From Pyrenochaeta sp. MPI-SDFR-AT-0127 (Eukaryota; Ascomycota; Dothideomycetes; Pleosporales; Cucurbitariaceae): 37,757 nucleotides of DNA. The notes under the pieces are model-generated. The model saw only the letters and a list, made by a program, of their open reading frames with translations. It was not told the origin of the DNA and ran no database searches. Positions 31,612 to 37,757 of this stretch are shown here, one piece after another. The translations under genes and the position numbers were made by a program. The DNA is taken from NCBI GenBank assembly GCA_020747015.1, contig JAGTJM010000125.1, positions 1 through 37,757 on the forward strand. The letters are read 5' to 3'. The number at the start of each line of letters is the position of its first letter. Positions within the stretch are counted from its first letter, which is position 1.

Positions 31612-32446
31612 TTCGGGACTAGAGGTTAATAACAGCCAGCGGCACAGTTAATTAGAACACGCAGCTCCTGCCGCATAGGGCATTAGCATTAAAGATTAAT
31701 AGACTGTAGTGGTACAATCGTTTCCCGGCGGCGTAAGCGGTCTCTATATGGCACAGTCGGAGGCAGAGTTAAGAGACCACTTGAGTACTTAAAGCACTAC
31801 ATCGCCTACATATCGTAGGTTAGTTCAAATCTTTTTCTTGCAACCATACTAGACACCTAAGACTATGGCCCCAATCACTCTTAGCCGCGTTGCACTTCTT
31901 TTCGTTATCTTTTCATCAATTGCTACTTCTGAGAGCGTATCCTGTAGGGGTCCAATTTCGACCGACAGTTGCAGGTATTCTTGCCAATGCACTTGCGTCG
32001 GAGCTAGCCTTGCTTACAACCCTATCTCCCCTTTATACAATACCTTTACGTTTACTACATATAAGAGAAATTATAGTTGCGCCTAACCAAGAGGCGATAC
32101 CAAGAGTGAGAAGAGTGTCGTGTTTGCTACATAAGAAATGTACGTGCTTTTCGTAAAGCGTTCTTAAGTCACTACTAACAGTAAAACTAAAGAGGTCGCT
32201 AAAAGCTATTGGCCGTAGTCGAAGCTAGAAATAATAGACAAGATTAACTAGGGAGAGGCATTAAGGCTATCGCGATAGGCGAAGGAACGTACGGAGGGGT
32301 TAGGTAATTTATAGAGTTAGGGTAAGAGTTATCGGCGGCCTAGCTATTCGGGTAAAGGTGGTAGTCCCTATTATCTAGTAGAAAAGGGTATTAGGATATT
32401 TCTACGCGTTAATATTTCCGTGTCTTAAGCCTTTGACGCATCATAC
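31612..32446 (+). repeat. Direct repeat of about 840 bp, copy A
   Basis: Aligns with 33008-33870 in the same orientation. Shared anchors include GCAGCTCCT, CTTTTTCTT and GAAGGAACGTACGGAGGGGT. Copy A is the less mutated one in its first 550 bp. In the last 250 bp copy B is less mutated. It contains the small secreted protein gene at 31865. Confidence 0.9.
31865..32086 (+). CDS. Small secreted cysteine-rich protein (candidate effector)
   Basis: 73 residues. Residues 1-22 or so (MAPITLSRVALLFVIFSSIA) form a clear signal peptide. The mature part is short and has six cysteines (27, 36, 40, 42, 44, 72), with the cluster CRYSCQCTC and a Tyr-rich tail. No known family is recognised. Size, leader and cysteine content match the class of fungal small secreted proteins, but that is inference. 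It sits within the duplicated 840-bp unit; the other copy is destroyed by RIP-like changes. In-frame stops follow closely (TAA at 32084, then TAA-like codons where the reading could have continued as PRGDTKSEKS), so the present stop may itself be a mutation that shortened a longer protein. Confidence 0.5.
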   Translation: MAPITLSRVALLFVIFSSIATSESVSCRGPISTDSCRYSCQCTCVGASLAYNPISPLYNTFTFTTYKRNYSCA

Positions 32447-32935
32447 TGCATTGATAGATAGGACCTTATCGAGCGTTCGAAAGTAATTAACTCGATGTTT
32501 CTATTAGTATAAAAACGCGAATCAATACTATATCTTTCTATTAGACGTCTCGTTTACAGCGACTAAGGCGCCTTAGTATAACGACTAGAAGAGATCCTTT
32601 CAGGAAAGCGAAAGGTTCACCTAGGGATAGACGCTCTAGGAGCTGATTACGCTAGTGTTAATTAAGCTTTTCTTATAAGAAGGACAATATATAGGCGACA
32701 AAACGTCGCTCAACTAGCTTATCTAGAAGACTACTAATATCCCGCTTATAGTACTGCGTAACTATTCTTTAACCAAGTTTCCTACATCTAAACGAAGGCG
32801 ATAGGCTGAGAATCGCAGAACAACAGAAGTAGAAGACATTGTATACTGCATACTTGGGATTCTTGGCGTCTCTATGCCTACCGCGTATAGCGAAGGACAG
32901 GACCTCCAGGACATCATATTTAGCTCACATTGCAA
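32435..32935 (+). pseudogene. HET-domain (heterokaryon incompatibility) protein fragment, decayed
   Basis: The plus strand reads SYCIDR*DLIERSKVINSMF, a one-base frame shift near 32505, then YKNANQYYIFLLDVSFTA, KRSFQESERFT*G*TLQELI (family FTRGWTLQELIAP), GQYIGDKTSL, then *AENRRTTEVEDIVYCILGI and LGVSMPTAYSEGQ (family LGIFGVxMPxLYGEG). These are the conserved stretches of HET domains, in order. HET proteins trigger cell death when incompatible strains fuse. Stops fit Trp and Gln codons. The N-terminal part is replaced by repeat copy A, and the C-terminal part stops before repeat copy B. No intact function is expected. Confidence 0.8.
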
Positions 32936-33007
32936 TCTCACGCAAAGGGCAGAGTCTATTAGAAATTGTTATCCTTACTAATAAGCACCCTTATCTATAA
33001 GCACGTA

Positions 33008-33870
33008 TTCGAGACTAGAGGCTAATAATAGCTAGCAGCACAGTTAGTTAGAATACGCAGCTCCTACTGCATAGGGTATTAGCATTAAAGATAGTCTATA
33101 AATTATCTTGAGACGGCGTTAGTATAATCGTTTCCTAGTAGTATAAGTAGTCTCTATATAGTATAGTTAGAGGTAGAGTTAAGAGACTACTTAAGTACTT
33201 AAAGCACTATATCGCCTATATATCATAGGTTAGTTTAAATCTTTTTCTTATAACTATACTAGACACCTAAGACTATAGCCCTAATTACTCTTAGCCGCGT
33301 TATACTTCTTTTTATTATCTTTTTATTAATTACTACTTCTAAGCGCGTATCCTATAGGGCTCTAATTTTAACTAATAGTTATCAGTATTCTTACTAATAC
33401 TCTTACGTTAGGGCTAACCTTATTTATAACCCTACCTCCCCTTTATATAATACCTATACGTAAGCTATATATTTTAGAAATTATATTTACGCTATAAGGA
33501 GAAATGCTATAGAGGTAAGTAATATAGAGAGTAAGAAGAGTGTTACGTTTACTATATAGAAATGTACGTACTTTTTATAAAGCTTTTATAAGTTATTACT
33601 AACTATAAACCTAAAGGGGTCGCTAAAAGCTATCGGCTATGGTTAAAGCTAGGGATAACAGATACGATTGACTTAGGAGAGGTATTAGGGTTATTAATAG
33701 GTGAAGGAACGTACGGAGGGGTTAGGTGATTTATAGAGTTGGGGCAAAGGTTATCGGCGGCCTAGCTATTCGGGTAAAGGCAGTAGTCCCCCGTTATCTA
33801 GTGGAAAAGGGCATTAGGACATTTCTGCGCCTTAATATTTCCGTATCTTAAGCCTTTAACGCATTATTAC
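33008..33870 (+). repeat. Direct repeat of about 840 bp, copy B
   Basis: Second copy of 31612-32446. The first two thirds carry many extra C-to-T and G-to-A changes; the last third is cleaner than copy A (for example TTGGGGCAAAGG against TTAGGGTAAGAG). Confidence 0.9.
33275..33500 (+). pseudogene. RIP-degraded copy of the small secreted protein gene
   Basis: Aligned with 31865-32086. The start codon is ATA (ATG to ATA), several cysteine codons have become Tyr codons, and stops appear. The leader hydrophobicity is still visible (RVILLFIIFLL-like). Not expected to be expressed. Confidence 0.7.
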
Positions 33871-33875
33871 GCTTA

Positions 33876-34247
33876 AGGCTAGCCGCTCATACTCCTAGCT
33901 CCTGTTCTCTATGTCCTAAATTTGACACCTTTCTCAAGTGCAATACCGCTTCTAACTTCACTGTAAGTATGATATAAACGGCCCGAGAAGATGGACATTA
34001 GTATATACGCATCGCATTTAAGACAGAACATGACTCCGGCATAACCATTGAGTACGAGAGACCAAGCTTCGACCGCATACTGCTTCCACTCTTGTTCTCG
34101 ATCAGTGCTGCCGTCAGCGTCGTACTGCTCTGTATATTAATCGGCCACATTACTAGCAGTCCTCCGCCGGCATGGGACACCTCGATTGCTGAAATGAGCG
34201 AGCGTATGACGAAGTTTAACGCCTCCTTGATGATCGCGTCAGAGTAG
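33876..34247 (+). pseudogene. 3' end of an unidentified gene with one membrane segment
   Basis: A frame reads CPKFDTFLKCNTASNFT, then either a stop at about 33972 or a very short possible intron (GTAAGT at 33963 to TTAG at 34001, 39 bp). It then runs openly through AFKTEHDSGITIEYERPSFD, a hydrophobic stretch ILLPLLFSISAAVSVVLLCI, WDTSIAEMSERMTKFNASL and a TAG at 34245-34247. The 5' part ends where repeat copy B begins. I do not recognise the family. The intron is shorter than usual for fungi, so this may be decay and not splicing. Confidence 0.4.
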
Positions 34248-34767
34248 ACGGGGACTAGTGAGGCTGTAGATACAGTGTGGAGTTCTTAGATAGAGAGTCG
34301 CGAGACTTCCGTTTCAGCTGCGCTATGTATGTCCAGAGGTACTGATATGTCGTAGTATAGCTTACATCGACGGCACTCGTATTATACTTAGAGTTAGTAC
34401 TATAGGAACTTAAGGCCTCCTAATTATATAGTAAAAAAGGCTACTCGATAGAGACTCTGGTCACGCTTAACGTAGAGAATGGTGGAGGATTAATAGCAAC
34501 TATCGAGCCCGCTCACTAACTACACTGCTTAGTGAGTCCTAGAGACGTTTCTTACCCTCCGAAGGTATAATTCTTGAAAGGTAGATATCCTCTACTCTAG
34601 TAGAGCGCTATAGAGCGTGCTTAAGTATCTATCGAGATAGCGGCTATACTCCTAAAGGTCTACGGATGGAGATTGCAAGCGTAATATCTAATCGCATTAT
34701 TTACTAGAATAGCGAGGCGTTAAGCAGCTATAGGTTATTCCTAAGTATATATCTTAACACTAAGCAG
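34248..34767. other. Spacer, no gene recognised
   Basis: GC-normal then AT-rich. Nothing supported on either strand. Confidence 0.5.
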
Positions 34768-35165
34768 TAGGGTGGCCGATGGGTAGGGGTTGGGTTACCC
34801 CGCGGGTTGCCTCTTATTTTAGCTATAACTTTCCTATATTACAACGTAATTTAATAACTTTTAGCTTATTTTATAGATCTAATCTATATCTATAACTTTT
34901 GTATATAAAATTTCTTTTTAAAAAAATAATTACGTAAGTTATTCAGGTTTTAAAGCGTGGGTACTGGTGGCCTAATCAAGTGGGTATCGAAAAATGGGTA
35001 TTGAAATAACTGACGTAATAAAAGATATATTACGTAATTAAAATTCTAGATTTATAGATCTAGCTAATAGCTATAAAATAAACTAAAATTTACCTAATTT
35101 GGACTAGTATTGATAGAGGAATAAATAAAAGAAAGATTAGGGGGTATACCCACCCGACCAGCCTA
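34768..35165 (+). mobile_element. hAT-type MITE, copy E, without matching target duplication
   Basis: 398 bp, nearly identical to copies B-D with isolated differences (such as CTTTTGTATATAAA where others have CTTTTATATATAAA). Flanks CTAAGCAG and GAGATAAG do not match. Confidence 0.9.
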
Positions 35166-35754
35166 GAGATAAGTAATCTTAAGTATAAGTTAGTGTATCT
35201 AAAAGAGTTAAATAGGGTAGTAGTCTACCTCTATTAGAAGATTAGGTTAGTAGCTAATACCCTTAAATAAGCGCGTAATAATTTCTTAAGGTTAAATACA
35301 TCTCCTAGTAAAGGTATAGGAGAGGTTTAAGCTAACTCCTACTAAACTCCCTAGAATAATTCTTTTATAGTTTATAGCGCGAAGAGTTAGAATATTAATA
35401 AGCTAAAAGGTCTATCTTTTTTACCTAAGCTATATCGTATGCGTATAACTAAACTCTACGTAGTTATTAAAATCTAGATATTTTTTATTAATACGGCTAT
35501 ATATCTTTCTATAGTAGGAAGCTATCTATACTATAATTTATCGCGAGTATCTAATATTTCTTCCTAATAATATAAGCTTAGTATTATTACTATAGCGGGC
35601 GAAGTCTATTCTATAGTAATCTAAAGTGCTTTTAAGAGTAGTGTAAATAAATCTAATATAAAAATTTTTCTCCTCGTAGAATTAAGTAGATAATCTTCGT
35701 TCTACTCTAATATAATCCTACTAACGTTACGCACTGCGAAGCGAGACACTTAGC
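35166..35754 (+). other. AT-rich remnant, possibly Copia gag/protease
   Basis: A plus-strand frame with stops contains INTAIYLSIVGSYLYYNLSR followed by VSNISS and later IKIFLLVEL, which faintly resembles the Copia protease region (DTGAxxHI then a V-S motif). The match is weak. Otherwise TpA-rich. Confidence 0.3.
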
Positions 35755-36052
35755 TGTAACGATACAGGCACTAGAGGGTTCCGAAACGGATCCGAGTGCA
35801 ACTCAAAGGCATATAGGAGTGCGTGCTGCGGTGGATAACTAAGAACACCTCTATTCCTATAGGTCTGATACGGAAGGACAAGAAGAACTTGTCCTGCTAT
35901 CTACTGCTAAAGAGCTATACTTATGTATGGAGAAATAGGGGTAACGGGGCCTAATCGGGACGGTATCGGAGGCAGGTCCGATATCCTCCAAATAAACCTC
36001 CCTTCTTATAGGAACGCGTGTGCGTCTCTATTTCTATATAACGTTCGTTATA
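35755..36052 (-). mobile_element. 3' LTR of a minus-strand chromovirus
   Basis: 298 bp from TGTAACGATACAGGCAC to GTTCGTTATA. Two RIP-mutated copies lie at 8939-9237 and 10618-10915. Orientation follows from the adjacent polypurine tract and pol end, both on the minus strand. The outer flank TTAGC (35750-35754) would be one target duplication; its partner is outside the window. This copy is far less mutated than the others. Confidence 0.85.
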
Positions 36053-36067
36053 TTACCCCCCTCCTTA
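36053..36067 (-). other. Polypurine tract next to the 3' LTR
   Basis: On the minus strand this reads AAGGAGGGGGGTAA directly before the LTR. Such a tract primes plus-strand DNA synthesis in retrotransposons, and it fixes the orientation of the element. Confidence 0.7.
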
Positions 36068-36374
36068 GGAGAGATAGTCCCTATCTCTTAGGGAGCCGGA
36101 AGGGCAATGTGTAGTACTCTTAGATGTCTTTCTCGATAGATTTCGAGTCCGTTCCGAATTAGATCCGAATTAGGGCTGACCTCAATTCTGCGCTTACCTT
36201 AGGTCCAAGTCGCCTTCACCTTAAGTTGGCCGTTTACTCGTTAGTATAATCAAAATAATCCCACTCGCTACAGCTGCTTTCTCCTCCTTACACACCACTT
36301 CCTATCGTAAGAGCCTACGCCTAAATCCTATCTAATACTGTTTCTTAGCTAACTATTACTTAGCTACACCCACG

Positions 36375-37035
36375 ATGCCTATTCCTGTGCCCCCTAGGGC
36401 TCTACCCGCGGCCTATAGGGTCATTTGCATACGCGCTATAAGGGCTTTAGCCTGCGGCAAAAATATTAAGTTCGGATTCTCCTCAGAGGCATCTAAGAAG
36501 TGTGCATATTATATACACGGTAACGAGGTTTACCGCCCGGTTCCCCTATATGCGGGTCGGGAGTACGAGGAGCTGGAGGCTGCCCTTAATCGCAGGTCTA
36601 CTGCCGAGGAGCGGATAGAGTTTAAGGAGTTAGGGGGAGGAGGAGGAGGAGGAGCTAGAGGATGTAACGGCTGCTGTAGTTTCGGCGGCGTTACGGCTTA
36701 GGACTATAGTGCAGGTGGCGACTGCGCAGGTCAAAAGCCTAACCGCTGTCGAGCTACTGTATGCTACTCACCTTCGCCAGGAGGAGCAGGCTGAGGAGAT
36801 TCAGGCTATAGGAGCCAAACTAGCTGAGTTAACTAGTGTAGTTACTTAGTTAGTCACGGTAATAGGCGCGGTAGCGGGTACTTTAGTACCTCCTCCCCTA
36901 GGTCCAGCTGCGCGTAGACGGGGTTAGAAGCCTCACGGAAGGAATACGGGGGTAACGCCATTATTAGTTACTAGAGAGTTAGAAGAGGAGGCTCGGGCTA
37001 CTCTATCAGAGAGTGAGTTAGAGACTAACCTTTAA
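36375..37035 (+). pseudogene. Antisense ORF between pol and 3' LTR of the chromovirus, frameshifted
   Basis: From ATG at 36375 the frame reads MPIPVPPRALPAAYRVICIR, SSEASKKCAYYIHGNEVYRP and PLYAGREYEELEAALNR, then enters a purine-rich run near 36625-36655. There the protein-like reading moves by one base and continues as TAAVVSAALRLRTIVQVATA, LTAVELLYATHLRQEEQAEE, IQAIGAKLAELTSVVT*LVT and ends ELETNL at 37033-37035. With the frame joined it would be about 220 residues, helical and Glu-rich, perhaps coiled coil. Two further stops (ACT-TAG and GGT-TAG) fit Trp or Gln codons. It is antisense to the retrotransposon. A RIP-destroyed copy lies at 8226-8938. Function unknown. Confidence 0.65.
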
Positions 37036-37089
37036 TAGGAACGTCGGGATCCGAAAGGACTCCGAGACAGGTTCTTATTATAGTAGTTA

Positions 37090-37757
37090 TACTAGGCTTT
37101 ACGGGGAGCTTCTATAGTATAATACTACTTATCTTTCTAAACTCAGTTTAATTATCTATAAGTACCGTAAGATCCTTAATACCCTTCTCCTAAGTAGTAA
37201 TCTATTTATATAGACTCCTTAGGGGTCCCAGCCAATTTAGATACTTATCGTAGAAGTCCCGAAGCTTATAAGGTGCGCCTATAAAGTTTAAGGCGTTATA
37301 CTAAACTAGGTCTAGGTCGTGTCTAACCTACTTAACCTTATATTTTAGTTTTAAGCGGTAAAGCTTACTTACTAGGATTTCCTCTACCTCCTATTCCTCG
37401 ACGCCTTATATTAGCGTACTAGGCGGTTTCGGAGCCTCTTACCCTAGGAGGGGGTTAGAGGGATCTTTATAGAGGATATCTAGTACGAAGACGTCGTGGA
37501 TCTTTAAGCCGTAAGGTAGTTTTAGCCTATAGGAGTGGCCTACTTATTTAAGTACTTTAAAGGGACCCTCCTATTATTTAGATAGTTTTCGGCTAGGGCG
37601 GTTAGCCGTAAGGTTCTTTATTAACAGGTAAACCTTATCACTAATAACCTAGTTAATGGGTTTGCGGTAACGATCTACGACAGATCTCATTTGGTCCTAA
37701 GCCTTCTCTATATTCTTTTTCGCCTCCTGCTACGCGTCGTGCATACGGGTATAAGGG
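37090..37757 (-). pseudogene. C-terminal end of chromovirus (Gypsy) pol with chromodomain, RIP-mutated
   Basis: The minus strand from the right edge reads DQMRSVVDRYRKPIN, DKVYLLIKNLTANRPSRKLS, EGPFKVLK*VGHSYRLKLPY and GLKIHDVFVLDILYKDP, which is the end of integrase. The chromodomain follows: GVEE*EVEEILVSKL (family GVEEWEVEEIL), KLKYKVK*VRH (family KVKWxGH) and FIGAPYKLRDFYDKY. Chromodomains of such elements can target integration to modified histones. Stops stand at Trp positions, including the aromatic-cage Trp. The reading fades near 37110. The rest of the element is beyond the window. Confidence 0.85.

Noticed and set aside
33998..34180. Minus-strand open frame of 60 codons
   Set aside because: It is the shadow of the plus-strand membrane-segment frame at 33876-34247.

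Overview
The window looks like an accessory, transposon-rich region of a filamentous ascomycete (Pezizomycotina) genome. Evidence: short spliceosomal introns with GTAAGT-like donors and CTAAC-type branch points, and fungal-only families (FunK1 kinase, HET domain, OrsD/DUF3505, Fot1/pogo, MULE, hAT and chromodomain Gypsy elements). Most repeats are extremely rich in TpA, and tryptophan, glutamine and arginine codons have become stops. That is the pattern expected of repeat-induced point mutation (RIP). I cannot name the species.

Layout. 1-1.4 kb: decayed MULE transposase. 2.1-5.5 kb: a normal-composition island with one six-exon gene that, as read, joins a VHS domain, a Zn2Cys6 cluster, a bHLH domain and a fungal domain with membrane segments. 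The gene lies between inverted repeat arms and is followed by a short tandem repeat. 5.8-13.5 kb: AT-rich nested transposons, including solo LTRs with intact target duplications, the 3' end of a chromovirus, a hAT-type MITE, and a pogo/Fot1 transposase between inverted repeats. 13.5-16.7 kb: second island, with pogo fragments, an intact secreted RidA-like gene and a truncated hexapeptide acetyltransferase. 16.7-18.1 kb: decayed hAT transposase. 18.1-25.5 kb: AT-rich decay with a MITE and a FunK1 kinase pseudogene. 25.5-28.5 kb: Gypsy gag-pol, less degraded, hit by two MITEs. 29-34.3 kb: patchy island with an OrsD-domain fragment, an AGT microsatellite, and a direct repeat of about 840 bp carrying a small secreted cysteine-rich protein. 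A HET-domain pseudogene lies between the two repeat copies. 34.8-37.8 kb: another MITE, then the 3' LTR, polypurine tract, antisense ORF and pol end of a minus-strand chromovirus.

Only three genes look potentially functional: the fusion gene, the RidA-like gene and the small secreted protein. The rest is mobile DNA or relics. The most unusual items are the four-part fusion gene, the 398-bp MITE family, whose length is close to the size below which RIP is reported to be inefficient, the antisense ORF kept in two chromovirus copies, and the repeated secreted-protein gene with uneven RIP between copies.
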